In this document: positions 11,804 to 22,498 of the stretch, piece after piece
Numbering within the stretch: position 1 is the first letter of the stretch
How the letters are laid out: the number at the start of each line of letters is the position of its first letter
DNA from: Adiantum capillus-veneris
Lineage: Eukaryota; Streptophyta; Polypodiopsida; Polypodiales; Pteridaceae
Length of the DNA: 64,000 nucleotides
Assembly (NCBI GenBank): GCA_014529385.2
Contig: CM043942.1
Span: 109,507,141-109,571,140, forward strand
Reading direction: 5' to 3'
Translations under genes and position numbers: made by a program
Notes under the pieces: generated by a model
The model's input: the letters and a program-made list of their open reading frames with translations, nothing else
What the model was told of the DNA's origin: nothing
The model's database searches: none

Positions 11804-12409
11804 ATCTCAAACGTCCTCGTTTGCACCTATGTCGTACATGCTTACAATCAGCACTCGGGTGTCCGGACACCGTGTCGACACATGTACGACACATACATGC
11901 TCACTGTCAACACCTCGTTAACACATGTATTGCTTGCGTGTGAACCCTGTCCCAATGACATAGTGGAAGCGTCACACTCTGCAAGTGCTTTGAGTCCATA
12001 ACTTTCCAATGACAAAATGGAAGCGTCACATTTTGCCACTGTCTTTTAGTACACGTTGGATCCAGTAACCTTTCGAGCATACCCAAACCGACAGTTTAAG
12101 AATGCAGTTACACATGTACTCTTCAATAGAAATAATTGTTGTACCCTTGACAAACTGACAAGAAATACTCACTTGTATAGCATTAAACAAACTTTTGGAC
12201 ATTCCATAAGAGCAATTGCCAAACTGACAATCGGTACAGCTCTAACATTCATGTAACATGCACTTCATTTGAGCTCACTATAAGTAACATGTACATCATT
12301 TCTTTCAAAAGCCATTGTCACACTGACAATCCATGTAGCTCTGAATCTCAAGGGGTCAAGGTAGGTTGCAAACCAAGGTTTTAAGTTCCCATACTTTTAG
12401 TGACTCTAC

Positions 12410-12790
12410 AAGTTCACTTTTTTCCATCCACTTGACATCCAGAGGTGAATAGCTTTTGAACTTTACCAAATAGCACCTTGCAACCTTGCCTTTTCTTTTC
12501 TTTCTTTATGTGCCAAAATCTGTTCCGGGACCAAGATCTCGTCAAGTTACTCGACTTCCGGCTGATCTTCAGCTGGCATATCTTCCGGCACATCACCCAC
12601 ATAGGGTCTGAGAAGACTCACGTGAAACGCATTGTGAATCTTCCAACTCTCAGGCAATTTCAGCCTTTATGCAATATCACTGATTTGCATACTGAACATC
12701 GAAAACAATCTTTCTCTGCTCTTCATCTTGATCTTTGGAGATTAACCTGTGATCTACCCTTATGCTGTCACTTTTATTGGGCTGAGAATT
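12410..12790 (-). pseudogene. F4 pol 3' tail (integrase end plus chromodomain), decayed
   Basis: Minus-strand translation in shifting frames gives KIHNAFHVSLLRPYVGDVPED, DEILVPEQILAHKERK and a YLVKFKSYSPLDVKWME-like block. These match the C-terminal integrase tail and chromodomain-like module of F1 (60650-60930). Stops and frameshifts make it non-functional. It links F4 to the chromoviruses even though RT is gone. The stretch between here and the gag frame (12790-13420) shows nothing else recognisable. Confidence 0.7.
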
Positions 12791-13421
12791 CTCTTTTTGA
12801 CCCAATTTTGGCAACATAACTGTAGTAGAAACCTTCACAACGAAAAATCCACATATCCAAGTGATTATCCACGCATAATAGAGCACTTTTGCAAACCTGT
12901 CCTGGAAATTCAGCACGTTGAATTCTCTGTTTTTAGCTCCTAAAATGCTCCAGATCACTTGTATTACTGTCCTCTAGCTTCCTCGAAGCTCTTGGGGCAA
13001 CAAGGCATCAAATAGGGTCAAAACCCTAAATCTGCAGAAAAATACAGCAAGCTGTATTTTCTTCTTTCGGGCTCTGTTTTGCATGCCAATCGCACCAATT
13101 CGTAGCCTTTGATCTTCGGCATCAGTAGGACTACTTGCCCTTTGATTTACACGAGATTTCTCGCAAGAAATCTTGTTAAATCATCCTGTACCTGTTTTGA
13201 ATTAGCCTTTAGCTAATTCGGTACCTGTATGAAATCATTCCAGGTGGAAGAAGTCTATCCTGTAACAACACTGTATTCCACCACTGACTTGCATTTTTTT
13301 TCCAAAAAAGTGGCAGCTTTCCTGACTTTAAATGCTCCTTCCAACAAATGCTTTGTCAAACTGTTCGAGGAAAGAGAAAACCTTTGTCCTCTCATCAAAG
13401 CCATTGAATGTGTCAATGGAC

Positions 13422-13925
13422 TCACTGATCATCTTCTTTGTATGGCTTTAGCTTATCCATTGACTCCAAATTGTCAAAAGAGACAGTTTGCATAATGGGT
13501 ACACCTGTGGGAGCCATCTGTACTCCCTGGCCAGTAACATGTTGATGTCCAGGTGTCATATTCACTAATGGGATTGAAAAACCAGCCATACCCAAGTTGC
13601 CTTGTGACACCCCAAACTGACCTTGTGTGCCATGAAATCCTGGGTGCAAACCAATGTTTGCATACATGGGGTTGGGCACCATGCCTTGCATACCCCTAAA
13701 CACTATTCCTGGCATGCCAAAATTGCCTTGAACTTGATGTGCTATTGATGAAGATTGTATGAACTCCATAAATCTTGGATTCTCCATCAATTGCTTGAAC
13801 ATGGTCACAGCAGTAACAACCTGCAAAGCTTTCTCTGCTTGGCCTGAACTCTCGCCAATTTCATGTGCAGTTGGAATAAGCTGTCTATCCTCTGAAGAGG
13901 AACCCTCTTCCTGGTTGCCATCCAT
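13422..13925 (-). CDS. F4 gag-like protein, 167 residues
   Basis: Starts at the ATG at 13923-13925 about 200 bases inside the primer site, the position of gag. An acidic, serine-rich N-terminus is followed by a short helix-like segment (VVTAVTMFKQLMENPRFMEFI) and then a Gly/Met/Pro/Gln-rich tail with repeats such as GMPG, GMQG, GNLGMAG. There is no zinc knuckle and no capsid core. It is either a truncated gag N-terminus or an element-specific small protein. I see no homology to gag in the other families of this window. Confidence 0.55.
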   Translation of the reverse strand: MDGNQEEGSSSEDRQLIPTAHEIGESSGQAEKALQVVTAVTMFKQLMENPRFMEFIQSSSIAHQVQGNFGMPGIVFRGMQGMVPNPMYANIGLHPGFHGTQGQFGVSQGNLGMAGFSIPLVNMTPGHQHVTGQGVQMAPTGVPIMQTVSFDNLESMDKLKPYKEDDQ

Positions 13926-13930
13926 CCTGT

Positions 13931-14002
13931 ATCCAAAGAAAGACTCGTAGCCTTTCTCACCTGTAAATCCAAAGAAAGACTCGTAGCCTTTCTCACCTGT
14001 AA
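13931..14002. repeat. Tandem duplication, 36 bp, in F4 leader
   Basis: ATCCAAAGAAAGACTCGTAG... begins at 13931 and again at 13967, two essentially identical copies just upstream (minus strand) of the gag ATG. Confidence 0.9.
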
Positions 14003-14115
14003 ATCCACTCGATCTACTTTCAAACTCTCTGTGTTTTCAAGGTCGTCCCAAACTCTCTGCGTGTCTCTAACCCAAACTGACCAAGGCTCACTTTTTGCGG
14101 AAAAAGTGATTTAAT

Positions 14116-14131
14116 CCCGTCGATGGAACCA
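14116..14131 (-). other. F4 primer-binding site, not tRNA-iMet
   Basis: Immediately inside the right LTR the minus strand reads TGGTTCCATCGACGGG. It begins with the TGG expected from the CCA end of a tRNA but does not match the TGGTATCAGAGC of the other families. The matching tRNA is not identified. Confidence 0.65.
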
Positions 14132-15975
14132 TGTAACCGGCCTGTTAACTTAAAAAAGGACGGTAGAATTTACTTCAAACCTTGATTTAGCTTTCACCCA
14201 TTATTAGTTGTCTATTCTACCTGTGCTATAATGACACAAGAGAGGGGAATGGGATACAGATGCTAGAATGCATTTGTATGCGAGTCAGACACTAGATTGG
14301 CCCCTAAATAGGCGCCCCTTTCGGTATTTCTTTATTCTTTTACATTTAAGAGGAAGTACAAAGAGTGCTTATAGCACTAAACCTGTATCCCGCAGTTTCT
14401 ATCATGTTTGGAGGAATTTGGGCAACATAACGACGCAGAACCCTGCCCAAAACAGTCTGCAAGTAGGGAATCCTAAGGAGACCACTGTCCTTGTCCCGGT
14501 TCCATCTTTAATTGACCAAAACAGAGCACAACCAGCCTCTGTAATTTCTGCTTATTGACTGGTTTTTCTCCGTTTTCAGCTCCATGTAGCCCCTGCACTG
14601 TTCCCTGTACCTTTGACTAGTTGCCCCTTGAATCTGGAAGGATTTAAGGCATTGAAACAGCCCCAAACCTACAAAAATCAGAGTTCCGGGAATCCTAATC
14701 TGTATCCAGCAATACAACACCTGTTTTGGCTAAATTTTGGCAGCACAACAGCTCCAAAATTGACCCCAAACAATTCCCAACACTGGAACTTGATTCAACT
14801 GACAAAAAGCCTCTGATTCCAACTCAAAAAGAGCAATTACAGCTCGCTGGAATTTCTGGTTTTTCACTTGTTTTGAGCCCCAACACTTCTCAGAAGTGTT
14901 CTCTGACAATTGGGCACTGTTCCCAATGCATCTGGCATCCATACGGCTGCAAAACAGTAAATTTCAGACCGTTGTATTTTCTGGTTAGTACCTATTTTTG
15001 ACCTAATTTCAGCTGTCAACTGTCCCTACACTGTTCCCAATGCCTTGGACTACGTGCCCCTTGATCCTGGCATGATTCTGAGCACATAACAATCCCACAA
15101 CAGCCCAAAATCAGCAATAAACAGTGCTGATTTTTGTGTGTTTACTTGAGAGGTTATCACCCTCTCGTTTCCCTGCTTTGGAGTAGCAGTTAGCTACTCC
15201 TGTTCCTGTTCAGGGAGGCTCTTGCCTCAGCAATAGAGCATCAAACCACAAGACTGTACATGGTCAATCTGTTGAGCCCACTAGAGGGACATAACCATAA
15301 AGAATAGGGGGGAGAGAGATCAGTGAGAGGTGTGCAGGTCATGACATCCTGCACCTCACTGTACATTGAGGGTAAGCCAGCACTCCATTGAAGCTCTCCC
15401 ACCTGTGGCAGCACTCAAAAACGAGGTCACAGCTGAAAATCACGTTTTTGCCTTCTCTTTAAGTAGTAAACTGGCCTCAGAGTGCCAAGTGTCACTCATT
15501 TGTGCATTTTCCCGCTTTAGACCCTCGGGTCTAAAAATATCTCACCTACAGCCTCTGTTGACTTGGCCACAAAGTAACAAAATGATCCCCATGTCAAACT
15601 GCACGTAATGACGCGAATACATTTTGCTATCCAAAAATAGCAGTCCCTAAAATTTAGGAGTTTCTGCCATTACATTCTTCTAGGTCATCTGACCCTCTTT
15701 GTACACTGCAGCCACACCCAGAACTGAAATGTAGCCTATGTAGCAAAGGATTCCGCTTTGGCTGGCCAATGACCCCACTTTGGCTAACCATAGTCCTTGT
15801 TCAACCTTAGTGCTCTTTAGCCCTCAGGCCTGGACTCTCTCTGAACAGTTCCACACTGGCTATGCAATGCAGGGCAGTTAGATTTCCAGAGGGGTGTTTC
15901 GAAAAGGTAAAACAAACAAAATTCCCCAAAGAAAGAGAAAATAAACAAAAATGGAATTGCCACTGGCTGGTGACA
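14132..15975 (-). repeat. F4 5' LTR
   Basis: 1844 bp, TGTAACC...GTGACA in plus coordinates, closely matching 9957-11788 over its whole length. An AAGTAG-type purine block and the repeated TAGACCCTCGGGTCTA palindrome (near 15518) occur in both LTRs. It is the promoter-bearing copy for minus-strand transcription. Confidence 0.9.
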
Positions 15976-15980
15976 ATTAG

Positions 15981-16300
15981 TCCCTCTCTTGTTGAGAGAG
16001 CCCGCCTAGAGTTAGTCAGAAATCTCCTCTCGAGGTTTCTGGCTTCGCTCCTAGGATGGACTCTCTCATCACGAAGGAGTGCCTTGATGTGATGTTTACC
16101 GTTCAACAAGCTTCTTTCAGTAGAAAATTTCTCGTGTCTCCTCCCTTAGGATGTGATATGATTTTGGACATAAGATGGTTTCGTGAATTTAACCCTCTCA
16201 TTGATTGGGAGGCTAACACTCTCACTTTACATGCCAAAACTGATTCCCCACTCATCATTCGTGCTGAGGAGGGCTTGCATTCTTTGCCTCTCATCTCTCA
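15981..16300 (+). pseudogene. Family B protease, C-terminal part
   Basis: Resumes directly after the target duplication: SLVERARLEL, then a frameshift, then MDSLITKECLDVMFTVQQASFSRKFLVSPPLGCDMILDIRWFREFNPLIDWEANTLTLHAK. The GCDMILGIRWF block is the C-terminal part of the retropepsin fold and recurs in the other B copies at 20.3, 27.4 and 63.4 kb. Confidence 0.85.
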
Positions 16301-17805
16301 TGTGCAGGTAAAGCGTGAATTACGACGAGGAGCACAAGCGGCATTCATCTATGCTGCTCCAGTTTCCCAGAGCATTCAGGCTCCAACTAAGTATTCAGAG
16401 TTGTTTACTAAGTTTAAACATCTCTTTTTGCAGGATGATCTGCCACCTCGTCTCCCACCCGAGCGGCCGGAGGACCATCGCATCGATGGAGGGGGCACAG
16501 CCTGTCACTAAGGCTCCCTATCGTTTGAACAAGACATAGGAGGAAGAGTTAGAGCGACAACTCACGGCGTTGGTGGCTAGAGGATTCATACATCCTAGTG
16601 TAAGTCCTTTTGCTGCTTATTTTGTTTGTTCGCAAGAAGGATGGTTCGTCTCGTTTGTGTGTTGATTACAGGGCACTAAATAAGATGACCGTGAAGAACA
16701 AGTTTCCGATGCCTCGCATTGAGTATATCCTGGATAGGCTCAATGGGCAAAGGTTTTCAGCAAGGTCGATCTAAAAAGTGGATACCATCAGGTATGGGTA
16801 TTCAAAGGCGACATTTTCAAGACCGCTTTTCACACCGAGCGAGGGCAATGGGAGTATATTGTTATGCCTTTTGGATTGACAGTTGCCGTTGGTACATTTG
16901 ATAGTCTCATGGTAGGTCGTTTCGGCGATATGGTCGGTGTATGTGTGTTCACCTTTTGGATGATAGTCTCATTTTTTCTGCATCGTGGGAACAACATGAA
17001 AGAGATGTCGAAAGGGTACTAACTCATTTGGATGAGTGTCAGTTGTACATTGCAGCTAAGAAGTCTGAATTTTTTCTTACTGAAGTCACTTATCTGAGTT
17101 ATATCATTTCTGCAGAAGGCGTCAAGCTAGATCCCGCGAAGGTGGAACAGATTTGTAATTGGGATTTGTCCAAAACTGCATATGATGTGCGTTCTTTTCT
17201 TGGGTTATGTCAAGCATGTAGTTCGCACATGGAGAATTTTGCACGCATTGTTGCACCTATGACTGATGTTTTGAAAGGGATAAAGACTCGCCATCAGCAC
17301 GTAGACTTGCCTGAGGTAGCCATTGAGGCTTTCGCAGCTCTCAAGGTTGCGGTGACAGAAGCACCGTGTCTTATCCTTGCCTCTTGGGATAATCCCTTTG
17401 AGGTATGGACGGATGCGAGCAATGTCGCCATAGGCGCTGTGCTTCAATAGCATGGTCGTCCTGTAGCTTTCCTTAGCCGGAAGCTCAATATTGCGCAAAA
17501 GAATTATTCAGTTTATGATAAAGAACTTTTGTCTGTCATTCACTCTCTTAAGCATTGGAAACATTTTCTTTATGATAGAGAGTTTACAGTTCACACAGAT
17601 CATCAAGCCCTCAAGTGGCTACAGTCTATGCCTAATGCACATTGGAGTGATCGCCAAGCACGGTGGTCACAATTTTTTGAGCAATTTGGAGGTTTGATTG
17701 AGTATATGCCTGGAAGAGCTAACCCTGTTTTGCAGATGCGTTGAGTCGCAAAGGACGGATTTTGGCTCAAGTCAAGAACCACATTTTCTATTCAGGGTGA
17801 GTCTT
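16301..17805 (+). pseudogene. Family B reverse transcriptase and RNase H
   Basis: After a linker, RT motifs appear in several frames: [50 protein letters not shown], then the catalytic region as LLDDSLIFSA, and AAKKSEFFLTEVTYL. The connection SAEGVKLDPAKVEQI...DVRSFLGL is clear. RNase H follows from about 17390 with WTDASNVAIGAVLQ, a stop, DKELLSVIHSLKHW and HTDHQALKWL; the conserved D, E and D positions are present. At least four frameshifts or stops occur (near 16540, 16760, 16900-16970 and 17448). The frame ends in GRANPVLQMR and is lost just before the LTR at 17828. Integrase is not present. Confidence 0.85.
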
Positions 17806-17827
17806 TTGACAGCATGAAGAATACCAA

Positions 17828-19013
17828 TGTTAGGTGCAGCGGAATGAATGTTTGCGCTTTGCTCAAGATGAGTGCTCCGAACTGTGCTCAAGGTTCCTTT
17901 TGTTCTTGTGGAAGGGAGAGCCTTCCGTTCTTAATGAAAGAATGCTATGATCACAAAGAAAGTGAATGGACACTGTGCGTGCAAGTGTATGAGATTGAGA
18001 GAGAGAGAGAGAAGAGAGATACGACACCAGAGACATTGTAAAACCCTCCTTCGAAGGCCCCACTCTCGTCGGCGAGAGTGGTCTACTATTGATTGCACAA
18101 TTTGGTACAATGGGAATGCATGAGACTGATGCAAGTCTAGGCTATGTTGACGACTACGACGGGGATGACGAGGCCGACACTAGGGCTGAAATCTGCAATC
18201 TTTCTACTGCTGTCCAAAAATGCTATGGGCTGAAATTTGCTGCTAGTCCAAAAACATTGATTTTGGAGGCTGTTTCTGTGGGTCTTTGTCGCTGAAAATC
18301 TGCAAGTTTAGGGCTGAAAACTGAGGTTTCTTTAGGCTGAAAACTGATGGTCTTTCCGGGCTGAGCTACTTCTTTAGGGCTGAACTTGAAGGTGCTTCAA
18401 TGCTGAAAATGGCGATGTCTGCAACCGCGGGGATCTTCAAAAACGCTAGGTTGCTGGTCTTCAAAAATACTAGCTTGTCTGCTTCTTTTGGCGATGGATG
18501 ATGATGCAAAACGCTAGTGGCTGGGAGGTATGGCGATGACTGCTGATGCAAAAAACGCAAGGCAAGGGGTCTTCAAAAACGCTAGGGGAGGTTTTGCTTC
18601 TTGCTTAGAGGAAATCCACCAAGGGGTCTTGTTGAAGAACTTGCCTGTTGAGCTTGGCTCCTGTTGCCTCTTCTGCCATTTAGTGCTAGCTCTAGTTTGC
18701 TTATATACAAACTTACTCAATTTGCCCTATCTACTTTCCAACAAAAGTCACTTAGAAATAATAAGTGAAAAATGTCAAAAATAGGTAAAATAGGCTAAAT
18801 GCGCTGAAAAATTCCCCTGACTTATTTTGATGGAAATGCTTATGATCATGTTGTGTGCAACCGGAGGATATGCATCTACACTAAGTGACTGGGCATGCAC
18901 GGTCTACGAATAGATTCACAAAAGTGCCAAAACACTTCTAAATCTGGACTGACTGAACCCTGGTCATGCTGTAGCTTGTCCACGGACACATTGGTTGGAT
19001 GTGTCACGTGACA
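17828..19013 (-). repeat. LTR-B, 3' LTR of copy 2
   Basis: 1186 bp. In plus coordinates it runs from TGTTAGGTGCAGCGG to GGATGTGTCACGTGACA. The right edge is followed by TCCCCTCCTTTCC, the purine tract read backwards, which shows minus orientation. It contains a (GA)-rich block near 18000 and the AAAAACGCTAGG motif cluster at 18431-18585. Confidence 0.9.
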
Positions 19014-19810
19014 TCCCCTCCTTTCCAAAGTGAGGTACTGGTACCGAACTGTATGGCGTCGAGGGAGATCGCCAACAGCATCCAAAATCCTGGAAGGGAC
19101 TCGTCACCGGCCCACTCTAATGTGTGGATCGTGCGGTACTTGAACTTCATAAAGGTCTACAACGCTTGCTTCTTTGGGCCGCGTCGAAAGCGACACAAAG
19201 TCGTCTGTGGCTCCTTCAATGCTTCAACTTGTTCGAGAGTCATGCTTCTTTCTTCTTCAAGAATCTCCATGGCTGAAAATTCCTGAAACCATTTCCAACA
19301 CAAAACCATGAACATACCTATTCCATTTAAAGTGACTGGAAAAAAGCTTGTCTTCCTCAAAGACTGTGCATGCAATGTAGATGAATAAATAGACGGAGTG
19401 CCAAACTGTTCACCACACATACGCAAACAATGAGATCGAATCTTTCTCTTCTAGTCTAAAGCAATCAACTGTGGCAATTCACAACGGAAATGCCCATGTT
19501 TCGTGCTCATACTTTCATGTGTTCGTTCTACGACTGTGTCGTGCCAAGGAAGAGACATGGAATGTGACTTCCTTGAATGCGTACTTTTCAGCTTTTCATG
19601 AACAATCCGCATACATCCGTGCTCATTCATGAGTGAAACGTGCTCAACGTACAACATGTCATGCCTAAGAAAAGGAATCACGTAAAGACGCTGACTAAAA
19701 TACAGGAAACGATCACGAATGAAACACTCGAACAATGCGTGCGTATCAATCATGCGAACACATAATACTTCCTGTGAGGGTTCTTTGGACCTAGGCTTGA
19801 GAGCCAAGAT
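19014..19810 (-). pseudogene. Family B pol 3' end (identity uncertain)
   Basis: Minus-strand frames give RSKEPSQEVLCVRMID...CFIRDRFLYFSQRLYVIPF (19807-19600), HEKLKSTHSRKSHSMSLPWHDTVVERTHES (19600-19480), and finally RRGPKKQALQTFMKFKYR and WAGDESLPGF (19190-19080). The same blocks occur in order at 24731-25343 (-), 29340-29640 (+) and 63700-63999 (+). By position this is the integrase region and its C-terminal tail. The FIRDGFLYFRHRLYV block resembles the start of the integrase zinc-binding domain, but I cannot see an HHCC finger or a DDE core. Confidence 0.6.
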
Positions 19811-20143
19811 CGCTTCTTCCTGGGGGGTTCTTTGGACCTAGGCTCGAGAGCCAAGATCGATCCTCTGTGATTGATCGAATCTACAACAAGGTTGGCTTCG
19901 CTAGAAAAAGCATCCACTAACACATTATCCTTGTGAACAATCACATCATCTTCATGCAACTCATCATGCTTGTGAGAAATCACCTCTTGATCATGCCAAT
20001 CATCATGCTTGTGAGAAATCACATCTTGACCATGCAAATCATCGGCATCCAAATCATCATGCTTATAAGTTATCATTGTCCTTCAAATCATCATGCAAAT
20101 CATTATCATTTAATTCATCATGCTTCTCATAATCATGCAAATC

Positions 20144-20659
20144 CTATGTGTCATGCTTTGGAGAAAAAGAGATTGAGAGATTCTCCTTCTCATGAATCCG
20201 TTCAATCTTGTCTTGCATATTAGCAATGAGAGATGGAGAATGAACAATGTCCTCTCCACAAATGACAATGGGAGAATCACTTTTGACATGGAGAGTGAGA
20301 GTGTTAGCCTCCCAATCAATGAGAGGGTTAACATCACGAAACCATCGAATGCCCAAAATCATATCACATCCTGAGAGAGGAGAGACAACAAATCTTCTAG
20401 TGAAGGTAGCTTGTTGAATTGCAAACAACACACCAAGATACTCCTGCGTGATGAGAGCGTCCATACCGAGAACAAAGCCAGAGACCTCGAGAGGAGATTT
20501 CTCGCTAACTTCTAGGCGGGCTCTCTCAACAAGAGAGGGACTGATCACATCATGCATACTACCTGAGTCAAACAATATGACAAAACGCTGCCCCGACACC
20601 TGACCATAACATTTAATGAGAGAATCATCAATGGGAGGGTCAAGAGAAACTTGGGACAC
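20144..20659 (-). pseudogene. Family B protease with intact DSG
   Basis: A 171-codon open stretch that reads GQVSGQRFVILFDSGSMHDVIS, PSLVERARLEV, GCDMILGIRWFRDVNPLIDWEANTLTLHVK. The catalytic Asp-Ser-Gly is intact, unlike copy 1 (DPG) and copy 4 (DSD). It is joined to gag with only one in-frame stop (near 20700), so gag and pol were probably one frame. The frame runs out at SFSPKHDT, and what follows is not RT but the post-RNase H linker (HKDN...SSEANLVVDSINHRGSILALEPRSKEP). Confidence 0.85.
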
Positions 20660-20698
20660 ACTCGTGCTATCATTAATTGCATTGACAGAGGAAGTTGG

Positions 20699-22018
20699 TT
20701 ATGTGGATTCTTTAGATTCATTTGATTCAAGCTTAGGACATGTTCTTTTTATGTGACCCTTAATATGACAATGAAAACAACGACCTTCCTTAGAATAAGT
20801 GCTTTGCTCTTCCGACGTGATGTATCCTCCAACAATTCCTTGTGCTACCTTTTCATCTAGAGTAAGCTTAGGTTTAGTAATTGTGTTAGCCTTACCCTTA
20901 GATTCATTGGAAGAATTCTTTTCTGAGAGACTGTTGGAAGATTGGTTAGAAGAGTTACCATTCTTACCGTTCTTACCGTTCTGAGGGTTTTGAGAAGTCT
21001 GCGAGGTACTTGTGGAAGTCTTGTTCTCCTTAGGCTTTCCCTTGTTGTGCTTCATCTCCTGCACGAGAGCAATCGCTACCGCCTTGTTGAGATCGATTGG
21101 ATCGAGCACCTCGACATCGTACTTGATATACTCGTCCAATCCATAAAGGAATGCATCTTTGCGTTCATCATCCGACTTGCGTAATTGGGTACCTAGCTGC
21201 AAAACACGATTAGAAAAAGACATAACCGACATACCATTTTGCTTGAGAGCGCGCCAATCGTCCTTCAATCGTGCGAGGTACTGAGGTGGCATAAACCGCA
21301 CCTTGAGCTTGTCTTGGAAATTAGCCCAATTGAAGGAAAGGGGCGTGAATTCATCGGCTTCCTCTAGGTGCGCGGCTAACTGTGCCTCTTGCCATGTGTG
21401 GTACTAATTAATGGCATCACCGGCAAGGTACATGGCTGCCGTCAAAACTTTGCTATTTCCTGTCATCTTAGTTGTCGCAAAATTAAATTGATGCAACCAA
21501 GAATGACGTAGCATCCATCTTACCATCATACTTACTGACAGTCAACTTCTCTGTGACTAGATGGTTGGAATCCACATCGTGCCTTGCGCCACTTGAGGAA
21601 CTCCCACGATCCTTGGCTGGTTCAGACTCCGAGGCAAGTACTTGTCGAACCAATTCTTGAGTGTGTAGTTCTCTTTGAGCCTCACGCTCGATCTCCAAGG
21701 CCACTCTTTGAGCTTCACGCGCGGCCTTTCTTTTTGCTTTCTTTCGTTTCGTTCATCGTGCTCGCATTCTAAAGCAATGCGATTTGCTTTTTGTTGTGCC
21801 AACGCAATTCGATTCGCTTCTTGTTGTTGGGCCATCGTGTTCATGCGAGTCTCTTCTTGTTTGGCCATCATATCCATCCTCTGCTTGACCATTGCCTCCA
21901 TAGGGTTTGGTACACTTTGTGGCGTAGATGGCGAAGGGGGAGGGTCGGAAAAATCTCTTGGTGGAGAAAATTCTTCATCGCCTCTCTCATGCTCATCACC
22001 TGTATGCGAAGTATCCAT
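20699..22018 (-). pseudogene. Family B gag, copy 2
   Basis: Begins MDTSHTGDEHERGDEEFSPP at 22018 and continues through a coiled charged segment (MAKQEETRMN, QQEANRIALAQQ), with frameshifts near 21700 and 21480 and a stop in AIN*YHTWQEA. From 21301 a 200-codon open frame carries the capsid-like core, the PKENKTSTSTSQ linker and a complete zinc knuckle CFHCHIKGHIKRTC (CX2CX4HX4C). It ends at ESKEST followed by TAA, just ahead of protease. Confidence 0.85.
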
Positions 22019-22483
22019 TCCGCTTCAGGTGACGACCATGCACTATGATCTTTGGTTCTTAAGTTCACGAGGAACTTGGGTTCTTGAGGGTCTTGGGTGC
22101 TTGAGGGTCTTAAGGTTCTTGAGGTTTTCTTTCGCTTGCAAACCGCGTTTGAGAAGGATCTTCTCTTCACCCGAGTTCTACTCCTTTCTGCGGGCGCACC
22201 CCTTGGCGGCCTTGCGCTCACACCAAGGTTGCTTTTTCCCACCTCACGTCGATTGGCCGGACGCTAAGTGCACGGTCCGCTCTCAATGAGTGAAAAGAGA
22301 CACAAGGGGAGGCTGGACAAGCCCTTCTTTCTTGGGATTCATGTCACTCTTCAAAAACACGATTAGGAATCGACACGCCCAAGGGAACTTGGGTTCGTGC
22401 GACCGCAACAAGCAAAAAAAATTATTGTGATTCTTGTGGTTCTTTCTTTTGAGTGATACAGAACATTGCCAAAGCTCTCATAC
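22019..22483 (-). other. Family B leader with decayed primer site
   Basis: Same leader blocks as 8054-8466, reversed. At 22470-22483 the sequence GCTCTCATACTTT is the remnant of a minus-strand primer site (expected GCTCT-A/G-ATACCAA). Instead of an LTR-B edge, a purine tract and a plus-oriented LTR follow. Confidence 0.65.
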
Positions 22484-22498
22484 TTTAAAAAGGAGGGG

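Larger units (their letters stand above)
9957..15975 (-). mobile_element. F4: complete non-autonomous LTR retrotransposon
   Basis: Both ends are exact: the 5-bp target duplication ATTAG lies at 9952-9956 and 15976-15980, and removing one copy plus the element restores the family B protease frame. The LTRs begin TGTAACCGGC in plus coordinates and differ only by scattered changes and small indels. The polypurine tract lies next to the left LTR and the primer site next to the right LTR, so the element reads on the minus strand. The internal 2.3 kb holds only a short gag-like frame and a decayed pol tail; RT and protease are absent. It must have been mobilised by another element's enzymes. Confidence 0.93.
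8054..17827 (+). mobile_element. Family B Ty3/gypsy element, copy 1 (5' LTR missing, 3' end cut)
   Basis: Order on the plus strand: leader (8054-8466), gag, protease, RT, RNase H. This order with RNase H directly after RT, and the sequence motifs, identify a Ty3/gypsy element. No LTR or intact primer site is found at the left end. The right end stops a short way after RNase H, at an LTR-B copy in the opposite orientation (17828), so integrase is missing. A complete F4 element (9957-15975) sits in the protease. It is the only B copy in the window that still carries RT. Confidence 0.85.
17828..22483 (-). mobile_element. Family B element, copy 2, RT-deleted
   Basis: Reading from right to left: primer-site remnant and leader (22483-22019), gag (22018-20699), protease (20659-20144), a collapsed linker, pol 3' end (19810-19014), purine tract and 3' LTR (19013-17828). 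RT and most of RNase H are missing: protease runs straight into the segment that normally follows RNase H. The expected 5' LTR beyond 22483 has been replaced by an LTR in the opposite direction. It abuts copy 1 with no target duplication visible, so the left boundary is a rearrangement or an insertion whose other end is lost. Confidence 0.8.

Noticed and set aside
10441-15001. Duplicated ORFs of 60-96 codons at 10441-10814 and 14613-15001
   Set aside because: They occur twice because they lie in the two F4 LTRs; frames are short, without motifs and on the strand opposite to the element.
17819-17827. Primer-site-like AATACCAA directly left of the LTR-B at 17828
   Set aside because: Only about 8 bases fit, and the LTR's right edge carries the purine tract, so the LTR is a 3' LTR; noted as possible debris of a lost tandem copy but not annotated.
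18001-18015. (GA)n in LTR-B and tandem repeats as CRISPR or tRNA-like structures
   Set aside because: No regular spacers; this is a eukaryotic nuclear sequence, and repeats are simple or LTR-borne.
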